A stretch of 64,000 nucleotides of DNA from CAVYBY01 sp963766935 (GCA_963766935.1 CAVYBY010000009.1:62001-126000); one strand, 5' to 3'. Shown: positions 53,226-62,864, counted from the first letter of the stretch. The notes: a model not told the origin generated them from the letters alone. Numbers and translations are program-made.

Positions 53226-53610
53226 GGGCTATGCAGAAAAGCTGGTCGAGAACCCGGTCGAGAACCTCCTTGGGGCGTCGAGAGTGTCCGACTACAGCCT
53301 ATCGACGGGCGGGTTGGGGAACAGGAGGACAGGTGCGCGGATCCGCGGCGTCGCGGCTCGCCGCTTCTCCGGAGGAAGTTGGGAGGCCCTAGGCGGCGAT
53401 GGCCTTCGGAGGCGGGGTTTACTGACCCCGCCGTTCCTCTTCGCGAGGTACAGCGTGAGGGAGTTGACGAGAAGGGCGTGGCCGAGAAGGTTCGACAGCA
53501 ACCTCGACAACCTCCCGACTGCACTCGCTGACACGTCTCGCTCGTTGAACGCTGCGGACCGCGACGTCGTATTGGCCTCGTCCCCAGTACTTCTGCTCCG
53601 GGGCTCGGAG
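53226..53610. other. No gene recognised (385 bp)
   Basis: Between the tRNA and the next gene. Several short open frames exist on both strands but none has a convincing start, composition or homology. The only structure seen is a hairpin at 53411-53432. Confidence 0.5.
53411..53432. terminator. Perfect 8-bp stem hairpin, possible terminator
   Basis: GGCGGGGT-TTACTG-ACCCCGCC forms a perfect 8-base stem with a 6-base loop, followed by a weakly T-containing tract. It could end transcription from either side. Confidence 0.4.
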
Positions 53611-54219
53611 CTAGATCGTCTCAGCTATCTGTAGAGCGTCGGTTCCCTGGAGGCTCTCACCCTTGATGTAAAGCTGCACGCCATTTTCGACCCACTCCAC
53701 CGTGCCTTCGCCAGCCAGAGCTGGAAGCTCCTCACGGATGTGGGCGAACTGCGCCTGGGTGTGCACCTGCGGGTCGTCATTCTCGGCTACACGAGCTTCG
53801 TATGCCTGCACGCGGGCATCAGGATCCGCGATGTCTGGCAGGGACTCAACTAGCCAAACGATCCCCCAGACATCCGAATGGAAGACGAGGGTGATTGCCA
53901 TGAAGGCCCTTGGCGTCCCCTCTGGAGATTCGAAAACGGTCGGCTCCCCCAGAGCCGAAGGCTTAGGTCCGTAGGGGACGAACGACAGGTCCTGAGCGGC
54001 TGCTTCGAGCGAGACGACTTCGATACCTGATCCGTTGAACGGTTCCTCCCACCCGACGAACCCGCCACTGTCCCCCTCCGGTAGGCCCTCCACTGGAGAC
54101 GAGCCCGCCCCTGCCCCCCGCGTGTTCGCACAGGCGGTGCCAAGTAGGATGAGGATCGCAAGCACGAGCGCCACGCGCGATGTGCGAGCTCTCTCAGTGG
54201 AACGAATGCGTTGGGTCAT
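53611..54219 (-). CDS. Putative lipoprotein, unknown function
   Basis: 202 residues. Signal peptide with lipobox LLGTAC, then a Gly/Ser-rich linker and a domain without recognised relatives (for example SFVPYGPKPSALGEPTVFES and REELPALAGEGTVEWVENG). The base composition is visibly less G+C-rich than the neighbours, and it sits beside a tRNA and IS remnant, so it may have been acquired. Probably co-transcribed with the secreted protein gene upstream (6 bases apart). Confidence 0.65.
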   Translation of the reverse strand: MTQRIRSTERARTSRVALVLAILILLGTACANTRGAGAGSSPVEGLPEGDSGGFVGWEEPFNGSGIEVVSLEAAAQDLSFVPYGPKPSALGEPTVFESPEGTPRAFMAITLVFHSDVWGIVWLVESLPDIADPDARVQAYEARVAENDDPQVHTQAQFAHIREELPALAGEGTVEWVENGVQLYIKGESLQGTDALQIAETI

Positions 54220-54225
54220 GAGTGA

Positions 54226-54978
54226 TCATCCCTTTACAACCTTGTACGCGGTGTCTCCGATGCGCTGCCAATGCCAGTTCGAGATCCCGTCCTGCGGCAG
54301 CCCGTTGTCGGGCCACGCAAGCCAGGACCCACCTGAGGAGTAGTACTGGAGCTGGAAATGGTGATCGGAGGCGCCGGTGCCGGTTCCGCCTCGCCGCCCA
54401 GTCTCGGCTCTTGGGACACCGGAGGTGAACAACATGTTGGGCGAGCCTGCGGTGTCGTCGATAGTCCCGTCGTGATTCCAGTCGACGTACATATGGAACT
54501 GCGTGGCGCTTCCGAAATGCTGCAACCAGAAGCGACCATCGTAGGAGGTGCCATTTCCTGGCGGGTTCGGCACTTGCCCGCCGTTCGCAAACCCTCCCCA
54601 GGTGAAACTCCCGCCTGTGCCGTCGTTCCCCTCAAAGAAGTAGAAGAAGAATGGCCCCGGTCCGGGACAACACTCCACCCACCCAACCTCGATAAATTTC
54701 GTGTAGCCAGCGTTCGTGAGGTGGGCCGTCGAATGGGCTTCGGGATTGTAGGTAGACATCGGCGAGCAGTTCGCCAGGTCTCTCCAGAGAATAGGGATGG
54801 TCCCTCCCGTTCCCTGTGCTGTCGCGAAAACGCCTCCCGAATTCGTCAACGCCCGGACGAAGAGCGTCTCCTCACCCGGGCACGTGGCGTGAGCCGGCAG
54901 CTGACCGAGAAAGGGCAAGCCGAGGACAGCGACCGCCAGGGATACTCGCCATATGATGGCCTCACGTCGGCCTCCCAA
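54226..54978 (-). CDS. Putative secreted protein, unknown function
   Basis: About 250 residues. A signal peptide is present (WRVSLAVAVLGLPFLG, cleavage after AHA), followed by an aromatic- and Gly-rich domain with VEVGWVECCPGPGPFFFYFF-like hydrophobic and cysteine segments and an acidic DWNHDGTIDDTAG loop that resembles a Ca2+ site. The start is uncertain: no ATG suits the signal peptide, so TTG just upstream is used. Lower G+C than surroundings. Looks like a surface or secreted factor expressed with the adjacent lipoprotein. Confidence 0.6.
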   Translation of the reverse strand: MGGRREAIIWRVSLAVAVLGLPFLGQLPAHATCPGEETLFVRALTNSGGVFATAQGTGGTIPILWRDLANCSPMSTYNPEAHSTAHLTNAGYTKFIEVGWVECCPGPGPFFFYFFEGNDGTGGSFTWGGFANGGQVPNPPGNGTSYDGRFWLQHFGSATQFHMYVDWNHDGTIDDTAGSPNMLFTSGVPRAETGRRGGTGTGASDHHFQLQYYSSGGSWLAWPDNGLPQDGISNWHWQRIGDTAYKVVKG

Positions 54979-55087
54979 AATTGACCATACTCCACGTTGT
55001 GCAAGGCAGCAACTTCTCGATGTCCAGGGATCAAACCATCTGATAACGGCCACCAGGGTCGGCAAACACCCTTCGACGCGAGCAGAG

Positions 55088-55245
55088 TCGACAAAGGCGA
55101 CCTGGTGGTCCTCAAGGACATGATCGAAGCCGGCAAGGTCAGGCCATTGGTCGATAGGGCGTTCTCGCTCGCAGACGTTCCCGAGGCGATGCGCTATCTC
55201 CGAGAGGGGAGTGGCAGGAAGGGCAAGATCGTTATCTCCATCTGA
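55088..55245 (+). pseudogene. 3' fragment of a zinc-type/quinone oxidoreductase gene
   Basis: About 50 codons read DLVVLKDMIEAGKVRPLVDR, AFSLADVPEAMRYLREGSGR and GKIVISI. This is the C-terminus of medium-chain NADPH:quinone oxidoreductases (ADH_zinc_N family). The remaining ~270 codons are absent, so it is a truncated remnant left by a deletion or insertion in this disturbed stretch. Confidence 0.75.
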
Positions 55246-55588
55246 TCAACCCCTGTGACCACGATCATCACGCGCCTTCATCGGCCTGAGAATGGCCCCC
55301 GCGAACTCGACAAGAGGTGTCGGATGAGCCCCCCAAAAGGGCTTCTCCCCTTGTTCCCCCGGCTGTGCCCTAGGGTGCCATTCGACTGATCGGTCCCTAG
55401 GTTGGCCGGGTGTGTGAGCAAGGATCAGGCGTCCCGAGAACCTGTCAACGACGTCCCGATGTGGCCTACATCCGTCCCGGGCGGCGGAGACGGCGGTCTT
55501 TGACCTGCCCGTTCTAGGTTTTCAACAGGGCCCACGGGGGCGGGTCGCCCGCATTGTAGGGGCGAATCGTTGACCCCAGCCCCTGGAG
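55246..55588. other. No gene recognised (343 bp)
   Basis: Non-coding stretch after the oxidoreductase remnant, with C-runs and no credible reading frame. It may be scar DNA of lost mobile elements; nothing specific could be identified. Confidence 0.5.
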
Positions 55589-55607
55589 TGTCATACAGTG
55601 TATGACA
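55589..55607. promoter_or_regulatory. Perfect palindromic operator of the toxin-antitoxin pair
   Basis: TGTCATACA-G-TGTATGACA is a perfect 9-base inverted repeat ending 2 bases before the antitoxin ATG, the expected autoregulatory site of a ribbon-helix-helix antitoxin. Confidence 0.75.
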
Positions 55608-55609
55608 TT

Positions 55610-55861
55610 ATGGCGAAGCGGGTATCCCGGGTGCTGACCGTGTCTCTTCCTCCCGATGCTGCTGAAGACTTCGAGCGGATCGCCGAAGAGGAGGGCCGAA
55701 ACCGCAGCGAGCTCTTCCGCGAGATGCTCCGGGTCTACCAGGGGTATCTGGAGAGCCGCACCTTCGAGTCCCTCCAGCGGTACGGCGCCGGCCAAGCGGC
55801 TCGCGGCGGCATCAAGACCGAGAGGGACGTCGAGCGGCTCATCCGGGAAGCTCGCGGTTGA
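55610..55861 (+). CDS. Ribbon-helix-helix (CopG/VapB-like) antitoxin
   Basis: 83 residues. The ribbon-helix-helix fold is visible at the N-terminus: SRVLTVSLPPDAAEDFERIA (beta strand and helix A), then EEGRNRSELFREMLRVYQ (helix B). The acidic/helical C-terminus would wrap the toxin. ATG (MAKRVSR) is chosen; a GTG four codons earlier lies inside the palindrome. It ends in a TTGA overlap with the PIN gene, so both are translated together. Confidence 0.88.
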   Translation: MAKRVSRVLTVSLPPDAAEDFERIAEEEGRNRSELFREMLRVYQGYLESRTFESLQRYGAGQAARGGIKTERDVERLIREARG

Positions 55862-56265
55862 GGGCCGTCTTCGACACGAACATCCTGATCTCGGCGTTCG
55901 TCTTTCCGGGCGGAACGCCGGAAGCGGTCTACCGGTCCGCACTCGAGCGGCGGACGACGTTGATCACCTCGCCTCCCTTGCTCGCCGAGTTCGGCCGGGT
56001 GCTCGAGACGAAGTTCGGGTGGGACCCGCCGATGGCGCGCAATGCAGTGGCCCACGTTGCGCGCATCGGCGACGTCGTTCGCCCGATCGAGACCGTCTCT
56101 GTGATCGTCGACGATCCGGCCGATGACCGCGTGCTGGAGGCGGCGACGACCGGGAGTGCCGAGGTCATCGTTTCCGGTGATCGCCATCTGCTTCGCTTGA
56201 GCTCGTGGCGAGGGATTCGGATCGAGAAGGCCGCGTCCTTCCTCGAGCAGCTCGATACCCCGTAG
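55858..56265 (+). CDS. PIN-domain toxin (VapC-like ribonuclease)
   Basis: 135 residues, of the putative toxin-antitoxin PIN family (COG1569-like). Acidic Mg2+ site: D6 in AVFDTNILISAFV, E in PPLLAEFGRVLE, DDPADDRVLEAA and SGDRHLL. Expected to be an endoribonuclease, held inactive by the antitoxin upstream. TTG start, overlapping the antitoxin stop by 4 bases; TTG keeps toxin yield low. Confidence 0.9.
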   Translation: MRAVFDTNILISAFVFPGGTPEAVYRSALERRTTLITSPPLLAEFGRVLETKFGWDPPMARNAVAHVARIGDVVRPIETVSVIVDDPADDRVLEAATTGSAEVIVSGDRHLLRLSSWRGIRIEKAASFLEQLDTP

Positions 56266-56306
56266 GTCTTGGCGGTTCGCGTGCCGTCGGGGAAACTGCA
56301 CGCCGG

Positions 56307-58226
56307 ATGCGTCGACCTAGCGCAGAGGCGTTGCTCTCCGTTCGAACGCCGATGGAGATCGAGTTCGCGCCTGACGGGTCGCGGTTCGTGTTCACCCTCC
56401 ACGCGGTCGTCTCCGAGCAGGGCGTCACGCAGCCGAGCGATCTGTGGATGGTCGAGGGTGACGGCGCCCCCGTTCAGCTGACGAGCGGCGCGTGGGCGGA
56501 CACCACGCCGGTCTGGTCGCCGGACGGATCCCGCCTCGCGTTCATCTCGGACCGTGCGGCCTCGGGGCACCACCTTCCGTACACCATGACGCTCGGCGGC
56601 GAGCCGGTTCTCGCCGCGACGTTCATGGGAGCGGCCGAGCAGCTCGCGTGGTCGGCCGACGGCCGGCGCCTGCTCGTGATGGCCGCCGATCCGGGCTCCT
56701 ACTCGCGCGAGGTCTCCGGCACGTTCGTCACCGGCGGCGCGTCGGAGCTGGAGCGCGGGATCCGCCGCTCCTCCGGCGCCTGGCGGCGGCTGTTCATGGT
56801 CGATCTCGCCACGGGGGAAGCGACCGAGGTCGGCCCGCCCGGTCTCAGCGTGTGGGAGTTCGATTGGGACGGCGAGAGCTCGACCGCGATCGCCGTGGTG
56901 GCGGAGAACCCGGCCGGCAACGGCTGGTACAAGTCGCATCTGGCGCGGATCGATCTCGAATCGCGGACGGCCCAGGTTCTCTACAAGCCGACCTGGCAGC
57001 TGGAAGGGCTGGCGCTCTCACCCGACGGCCGGCGCGCCGCGGTGATCGAGGGCTACTCGAGCGACCCGGCGCTCCTCAACGGCAGCGTCATGGTGATCGA
57101 TCTGACCGACGGCAGCGTCGCCGATCCGTGGCCGGATCTCCAGACGGTCGGCGCAGCGGTCTGGGCCGGCGACGATTCCCTCTGGTACGGACGGATGAAC
57201 GGGACCGGCACCGCGTGCGGGCGGATCTGGCTCGACGGCCGGCGCGAGGAGGTCTGGGCCGGCGACGCCTTCATCGGCGGCGACGTCTGCAAACCGCAGG
57301 TGTTCCTCTCCGAGGGAGGAGCCGAGGTGATGACGACCCACGAGGCGCACGGCGTGCCGCCGGAACTGGCTCGGTTCGATCCCGCCAAGGGCGAGTGGGT
57401 CCGGTTCACTTCGTTCAACGACGCGATCGTCGAGGGCGTCGAGTTCCCCGACGTCAGAACGATCCGCTGGTCGGCGGCCGACGGGCTCGAGATCGAAGGC
57501 CGGCTGATGACGCCGCGCGGCGCCGACGGGCCGCTGCCGATGCTGGTGCTCGTCCACGGCGGGCCGACCTGGAACTGGAATGCCGTGTTCTCCGATTCCG
57601 AGCCGAACGCGGTCCTGCTTGCCGACGCCGGCTACGCGGTGCTGCTGCCGAACCCGCGGGGGAGCACCGGGCGGGACCACGCGTTCGTCCGTGCCGTCCT
57701 CGGCGATTCCGGCGGCGGGGACTTCGCCGACATCATGACCGGCGTCGACCGCTGCATCGCCGACGGGGTGGCCGACCCCGAGCGGCTCGGGATCTCCGGT
57801 CTCTCCTACGGCGGCTTCATGGCGGGGTGGGCGGTGACGCAGACCGATCGGTTCAAGGCGGCCGTCGCGTTCTCGGTCGTCTCGGACAACACGTCGTTCT
57901 TCCTGACGTCCGAGGTCGCCGGGTACGCGGAGATGATCATCGACGGCGTGTGGACGGACCCGGCGGGTGAGTTCGCCGCGCGCTCGCCGATCTTCCACGC
58001 GCACCGGTGCACGACGCCGACGCTCGTGATCCAGGGGCAGATGGATCGGTGCACGCCGGTCGGCCAGGGCGAGGAGCTCTACGGCGCGATCGCCGCCACA
58101 GGGACCGAGGCAGAGCTGGTCGTCTACCCGAGGGAAGGCCATGTCCCGGTCGAGCGCGCGCACATAATCGACGCCCTCGAACGCACGCAAGCGTGGTTCG
58201 ACCGCCACCTGCGCCCGAACGACTGA
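56307..58226 (+). CDS. S9-family (prolyl oligopeptidase/acylaminoacyl) peptidase
   Basis: Serine peptidase with an N-terminal beta-propeller (~1-380, with repeats like PVWSPDGSRLAFISD and ALSPDGRRAAVIEG) and a C-terminal alpha/beta-hydrolase domain. Catalytic Ser near residue 500 in GLSYGGFMAGWAVTQ, Asp in QGQMDRCTP, His in PREGHVPV. LVHGGPTWNWN gives the oxyanion hole. About 639 residues from ATG at MRRPSAEALLS; the frame is open another 34 codons upstream without resemblance to the family. No signal peptide, so probably cytoplasmic, cleaving short peptides. Confidence 0.92.
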   Translation: MRRPSAEALLSVRTPMEIEFAPDGSRFVFTLHAVVSEQGVTQPSDLWMVEGDGAPVQLTSGAWADTTPVWSPDGSRLAFISDRAASGHHLPYTMTLGGEPVLAATFMGAAEQLAWSADGRRLLVMAADPGSYSREVSGTFVTGGASELERGIRRSSGAWRRLFMVDLATGEATEVGPPGLSVWEFDWDGESSTAIAVVAENPAGNGWYKSHLARIDLESRTAQVLYKPTWQLEGLALSPDGRRAAVIEGYSSDPALLNGSVMVIDLTDGSVADPWPDLQTVGAAVWAGDDSLWYGRMNGTGTACGRIWLDGRREEVWAGDAFIGGDVCKPQVFLSEGGAEVMTTHEAHGVPPELARFDPAKGEWVRFTSFNDAIVEGVEFPDVRTIRWSAADGLEIEGRLMTPRGADGPLPMLVLVHGGPTWNWNAVFSDSEPNAVLLADAGYAVLLPNPRGSTGRDHAFVRAVLGDSGGGDFADIMTGVDRCIADGVADPERLGISGLSYGGFMAGWAVTQTDRFKAAVAFSVVSDNTSFFLTSEVAGYAEMIIDGVWTDPAGEFAARSPIFHAHRCTTPTLVIQGQMDRCTPVGQGEELYGAIAATGTEAELVVYPREGHVPVERAHIIDALERTQAWFDRHLRPND

Positions 58227-58288
58227 CTTCCTCTCGCCCGACTGCGTTGACCGTCGCGACCGCGATCGGCTAGGTTCACTCCAGATCG

Positions 58289-58313
58289 TAATAGTAAAGA
58301 ACTCTACCTATTA
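58289..58313. promoter_or_regulatory. Possible operator upstream of the GH9 gene
   Basis: An A+T-rich island with inverted arms TAATAG and CTATTA 13 bases apart stands out in G+C-rich surroundings, 17 bases before the glycosidase ATG. It resembles sugar-responsive repressor sites but no family can be assigned. Confidence 0.35.
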
Positions 58314-58330
58314 GCCCAGTGGGAGGCGGC

Positions 58331-60333
58331 ATGGTCGGTCGAGGGCGGACCGTGGCCCGGGCGCCGCTGTTGCTCGCCGTCGTTGCGCTGATGACCTCGG
58401 CTTGCATCTCGGGTGGCCCGGCCGCAACAACGACGCCCTCGGCCTCCTCGCTGCCCGCCACGGTCGAGCCGGCTCCGGTTCACGCTGACGCGTTCGTTCG
58501 CGTCGACCAGGTCGGCTATCCCACCGGCGAGCCGTTCATGGCGTTCCTGCTGAGCCGGAGGGACGCGACGGGATCGACCTACTCGTTGGTTCGCGACGGC
58601 GACGTGATTTCGTCGGGTCCGATCGGAAAGGACATGGGCGCGTGGAGCGACACGTTCCCCCACGTCTACGCCATCGGTGCGACCGCCGGCGATCCGGGGA
58701 CGTACACGCTCGAGATCGAAGGAACCGTGGTCGCAATCTCACCGACGTTCTTGGTCGACACGCCGCAGAACCTCTTCGCACCGATGCTCGCGAACGCGCG
58801 CACGTTCTACGAAGCCCAGCGCGACGGACCCGACGTGATTCGCTCGGTCCTCGACCGGCGTCCCTCGCACCTGCACGACCGGAACGCTCCCGTGTACGAA
58901 CGCCTCGCGTTCACCCCGGACTACGTTCCGAAGACGCCGGTCCGGGCCGCGGGGGCGCCGCGCGTCGACGTCTCGGGTGGCTGGTTCGACGCCGGCGACT
59001 ACATCAAGGGAGTCCAGACCGCCAGCTATGCCGCCGCCATGTTGCTCGTCGGCGTCCGGGACTTTCCGGACATGCTCGGCGCCGGGCGCGCCGGCCGACT
59101 TCACCGACGAGCTCCGGTTCGAGCTGGACTGGCTTCTTCGGATGTGGGACGACCGAACCCGCACGCTCTATTACCAGGTGGGGATCGGCGACGGGTCGGA
59201 CGCGTTCGCCGGCGACCACGACCTCTGGCGGCTGCCGCAGGTCGACGACAATTACCGGCCGAAGGATCCCGACTTCCGGTTCGTCCGGCACCGGCCCGCG
59301 TTTCGTGCGGAGCCGCCCGGCTCACCGGTCAGCCCGAATCTCGCCGGCCGGTTCGCCGCCGCGTTCGGGTTGTGCGCCCAGGTCTACGGGAGCTCGCATC
59401 CGACTTCGCCGCCCGATGCCTCGCCTCGGGCGAGCACGTCTACGCGATGGCCGACACACGCCGAAGCGGTTGCGTCACGTTTGCGCCGTGGGCGTTCTAC
59501 CCCGAGACCGAGTGGCACTCGGACATGGAGCTCGGCGCGATCGAGCTGACCCGCGCGGTCGCGGGTCTGCCTGCCGGGTCGAGCGAGGAGCGTCCTCTTC
59601 TACGTGACGAGGCCGCGCGGTGGGCATTCGCCGGCATCCACGGGCCGCAGGCCGACCAGGCACACGCTGAATCTCTACGACGTCAGCGGGCTCGCGCACG
59701 CCGAGCTGCTCGCGTGGCTGGGCTGGCGGCGACGCGCCCGCGGGCCTGCCGGTCGATCGCGCGGCGTTGCTCGCCGACATGCGGCGGCAGCTGATGGGCG
59801 CCGTGGCCGTGGCCGGCGACGATCCGTTCGGCTTCGGCTTTCCGTACGCCGAGTACGACGGAACCTCCCATGCGCAGGGTCTCGCGATCACGGCAGGCCT
59901 GTTCGACCGGCTGGCCGGCACCGACGAGTTCGCCACCTTCGCCTCGCACCAGCTCGACGTCATCCTCGGCGAGAACGCGTGGGGCGCCTCGTTCATCGTC
60001 GGCGCGGGGCATTCGTTTCCGATGTGCGTCCACCATCAGATCGCCAACATCACCGGAGCCCTCGACGGGACCACGCCGCTGCTGCTCGGCGCCGCGGTCA
60101 ACGGCACGAACGGGGCCGATCAGTTCTCCTATCTCGGGCTTCCCGACGGCGCCCGCAAGTGTCCGACGGCGCCCGGCGACACATTCGGCCGGTTCGACGG
60201 AAGGACGCGCGGTACTGGGACAACGCGCGATCGTGGCCGACGGTCGAGCCGGCGATCGACTTCGTGGCGAGCACGCCGCTCGCGTTCGCGCTCCGGATCT
60301 CCACGCCGGCCTGGCCGGCCAGAGGCCGCCTGA
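58331..60333 (+). pseudogene. Glycoside hydrolase family 9 lipoprotein, multiply frameshifted
   Basis: Reconstructed product is a ~665-residue exported GH9 enzyme (endoglucanase-like). Lipobox SACIS-type signal, an Ig-like N-terminal domain (VRVDQVGYPTGEPFMAFLL), then the catalytic (alpha/alpha)6 domain: GGWFDAGDYIKGVQTASYAA with the DAGD base, FAPWAFYPETEWHSDMELG, LDVILGENAWGASFIVGAG, and the C-terminal ARYWDNARSWPTVEPAIDF. Five breaks are visible: near 59086 (+1), 59388 (-1), 59672 (+1), 59731 (+1) and 60201 (-1). Catalytic segments are conserved between breaks, so either a very recent pseudogene or poor sequence. The 3' end is approximate. Confidence 0.8.
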
Positions 60334-60346
60334 GGCCGGACCCGGT

Positions 60347-61857
60347 TCAGCCTTCGACGGAAGGCGGAAAGCGGGTGGCCGCCGATGCCCGGCCGCCTGC
60401 TCGAAGGCGTAGGCGAGCCGAGCAGGCGCCGCCTCGCTCCAGGCGCTGCCGATGAACGAGAGCCCGACCGGCAGGCCGGAGACGAACCCCGTCGGGACGG
60501 TGATGCTCGGGTAGCCGGCCACGGCGGCCGGCGACGAGCTGCCGCCGACGTAGTGGTCGCCGTTCACGAGGTCGATCAGCCAGGCGGGGCCGCCGTCGGC
60601 GCGACGAGCGCGTCCAGCCGGTGCTCGCTCGATGACCGCGTCGAGCCTTCGGCGCGCGAGAGCGCGGCCGCAGGTCGCGAGCGCCTCGCGGTAGGCGGCG
60701 TCGGTGAGCGGGCCCTTCGCCTCGGCGCCTGGTCGAAGAGCTCCTGGCCGAAGAACGGCATCTCCTGCGGCGGCGTGGGCCTCGTTGAACGCGATGCACA
60801 TCGGCAGCAGCGTGCGCGGCACGCCGCCGCCGAGCGCGCCAGATACGGCGTCGAGGTCGGCCTTGAACTCGTAGAGCAGGACCTCGAGCTCGCGGTCGTC
60901 GAAGTCGCCGCGTTCGGGCACGTCCGCCGGGTCGACCAGCTCGGCGCCGAGGCCGCGCATGCGTGTCGAGGGCGCGCCATCGAACAGATCCACGCCGGGT
61001 CGACGCGAAGTCTTCGGCAACGCCGAGCCATGCCCCGCGAGCCGCGGCGTCGATCCCGGCTAGGCCGCGGCCAGCCGCGCCGCGGGTCGGCGGGTCGCGT
61101 CGATCCTCGCCGGCCAGCATCGCCTGAAGCAGGACGGCCGCGTCGGCGACCGATCGCGCCATCGGGCCGGCCGTGTCCTGGCTGTGCGAGATGGGGATGA
61201 TGCCGGCGCCGGCTGACCAGACCGACCGTCGGCTTGATCGCCGACGATGCCCGAGATCGACGACGGGCACACGATCGAGCCGTCGGTCTCGGTGCCGATG
61301 GCGGCCGCGCAAAGGTTCGCCGCGACCGCGACGCCCGAGCCCGAGCTCGATCCGCACGGGATGCGGTCGAGCGCGTACGGGTTCCGGCACTGTCCGCCGC
61401 GCGCGCTCCAGCCGCTGGATCGACCGGGTCGAGCGGAAGTTCGCCCACTCCGACGAGGTTGGCCTTGCCGAGCAGGACGGCGCCCGGCCTCGCGCAGCTT
61501 CGCGACGACCGACGGCATCGCGCGCGGGCAGCGAGTCCGAGCAGCGCGAGCGAGCCGGCCGTCGTCGGCATCCGGTCGGCGGTATCGAGGTTGTCCTTGA
61601 CGCAGGATCGGGATGCCGTGCAGCGGGCCGCGGACGCGACCCGCCCGGCGCTCCGCGTCGAGGGCGTCGGCGATCTCCAGCGCGTCGGGATTCACCTCGA
61701 TCACCGAGCGCAGCTCGGGGCCGGCGCCGTCGATCGCCTCGATCCGTTCCAGGTAGGCCTCGGTCAGCGAGCGTGCGGTGATCTCGCCCGTCTCGAGCGA
61801 GGAGGACAGGGCAGCGATCGTCGCCTCTTCGAACGCGAACGGCGGCGACCCTTCCAC
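60347..61857 (-). pseudogene. Amidase (AmiA/GatA signature family), multiply frameshifted
   Basis: Reconstructed ~500-residue amidase. N-terminus ATIAALSSSLETGEITARSL and LRSVIEVNPDALEIADALDA; catalytic Lys region HGIPIL then VKDN after a break near 61601; Ser-cis-Ser region GSSSGSGVAVAANLCAAAIG, TETDGSIVCPSSISGIVG; C-terminus GYPSITVPTGFVSGLPVGLS and RLAYAFEQAAGHRRPP. Parts lie in all three frames with at least six breaks (near 61601, 61530, 61490, 61440, 61245 and several below 61000). Starts 10 bases after the DUF1684 stop, GTG start. Conserved residues suggest a functional gene read poorly. Converges on the GH9 gene. Confidence 0.8.
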
Positions 61858-61867
61858 GGCGCGGACG

Positions 61868-62523
61868 CTATCCCATCGATGCGTGCTCGGTCGCCTCGCT
61901 GGGACCCAGCCGCTCGCCGGCTTCGACCGGAACGGCAGCCGGTTCGCCGGCGGTGGCAGTGGGACAGGCCCAGCGGGGGTCGTGCGAGCACGAGGGCTGG
62001 TAGGCGAAGTTGAAATCCAGAACCAGCCGGTCACCGATCGGTGCCGAGGTCCGCTCCCTTCACGGTGTCGAGCAGGTAGCGCCCGCCCCCGTACGTCGCC
62101 TCGCCCGACGTCGCGTCGCGGAACGAGAGATAGATCCCGCCCCCATACGCGTCGAGCCAGAACACCTCGAGCGTCGCCGGCTGCCCGCGAAGCTCGAAGC
62201 GCGCGGCCGCGAATCTGAGGAAACGGGCCGTGGCTCCGTCGCTCGTCCCGATCTCGACGGCCTCGACGGGAAGTGACTCGAGCGTTCCCGTCGTCCGCGC
62301 GGCCGGATCGTAGGCGAACGTGAACGGACCCTCGATAGGCGGAACGCTCCGCCGGCGGGATCGGGGATTGCGGATGGTGGGCGAATAGATCTCGCCGGGC
62401 CGCGCGCCACCGGCGCCCAGCCTCGCTCGGGGTCGTCGTCGGTACGCGACCTCGGCGTAGAGCTCCGCCGACACGGCGTCGCCAGTCCGCAAGCGCGACC
62501 AGGTCGGTGACCGAGACGTCCAT
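61868..62523 (-). pseudogene. DUF1684-family protein, frameshifted
   Basis: Reconstructed ~218 residues: MDVSVTDLVALADWRRR, SAELYAEV, then VPPIEGPFTFAYDPAARTTG, LEVFWLDAYGGGIYLSFRDA, TYGGGRYLLDTVKGADLG, LDFNFAYQPSCSHDPRW and VEAGERL. This matches DUF1684, a small beta-rich family of unknown function ending in a conserved FNFAYNPSCAYDPRWxCPLPP-type motif. At least four indels (near 62475, 62420, 62035 and 61960); total 3n+2. Operon partner of the amidase. Confidence 0.7.
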
Positions 62524-62585
62524 CGGGCCCGAACCTAACGCTTTGGCGACCCGCCGCTCGGGGATCGGCGCCGTTCTGCTCGGGT

Positions 62586-62864
62586 CTACGCGGTCGTGGT
62601 GCCGGGCTTCGCGTTCATGGCTTGCCAGCGACGCAGGTTCTCGACGTGCGACAGGGGCACGGCCGCATGCTCGCACACCAGCGGGTCGGCGCACGGCGGG
62701 TTCCCCTCCATGGTCATGAAGTTGAACCGGCATGTGTCGCAAAGCACGTCGAGCTCCTCGGGCAGGTAGGGGCACTCGCCCCAGGCGCACGACCGCTGGC
62801 CGTCACCGGTCCCGAAGTCGAACCCGCACCCCGGGCACTGTCGGAATCCTTCCCACTTTGCCAT
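62586..62864 (-). CDS. Cysteine-rich small protein, possible zinc-binding
   Basis: 92 residues. Cysteine pairs in RQCPGCGFDFG, SCAWGEC, LCDTCRFNF, PPCADPLVC form one or two zinc-ribbon modules; the end VENLRRWQAMNAKPGTTTA is helical. ATG (MAKWEGFRQ) is preceded by GGAGG. No known family. It is divergent from the pyruvate:ferredoxin oxidoreductase gene across ~145 bases and may be related to iron-sulphur or redox biology by context only. Confidence 0.72.
   Translation of the reverse strand: MAKWEGFRQCPGCGFDFGTGDGQRSCAWGECPYLPEELDVLCDTCRFNFMTMEGNPPCADPLVCEHAAVPLSHVENLRRWQAMNAKPGTTTA

Noticed and set aside
53284..53634. 116-codon plus-strand open frame after the tRNA
   Set aside because: No ribosome site, no motif, and it runs into the opposite-strand lipoprotein gene.
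55246..55588. Possible second insertion-sequence scar
   Set aside because: No inverted repeats or transposase-like peptide could be recognised on either strand.
58331..60333. Several small independent genes in the GH9 region
   Set aside because: The pieces line up in order as one GH9 protein once one-base indels are corrected.
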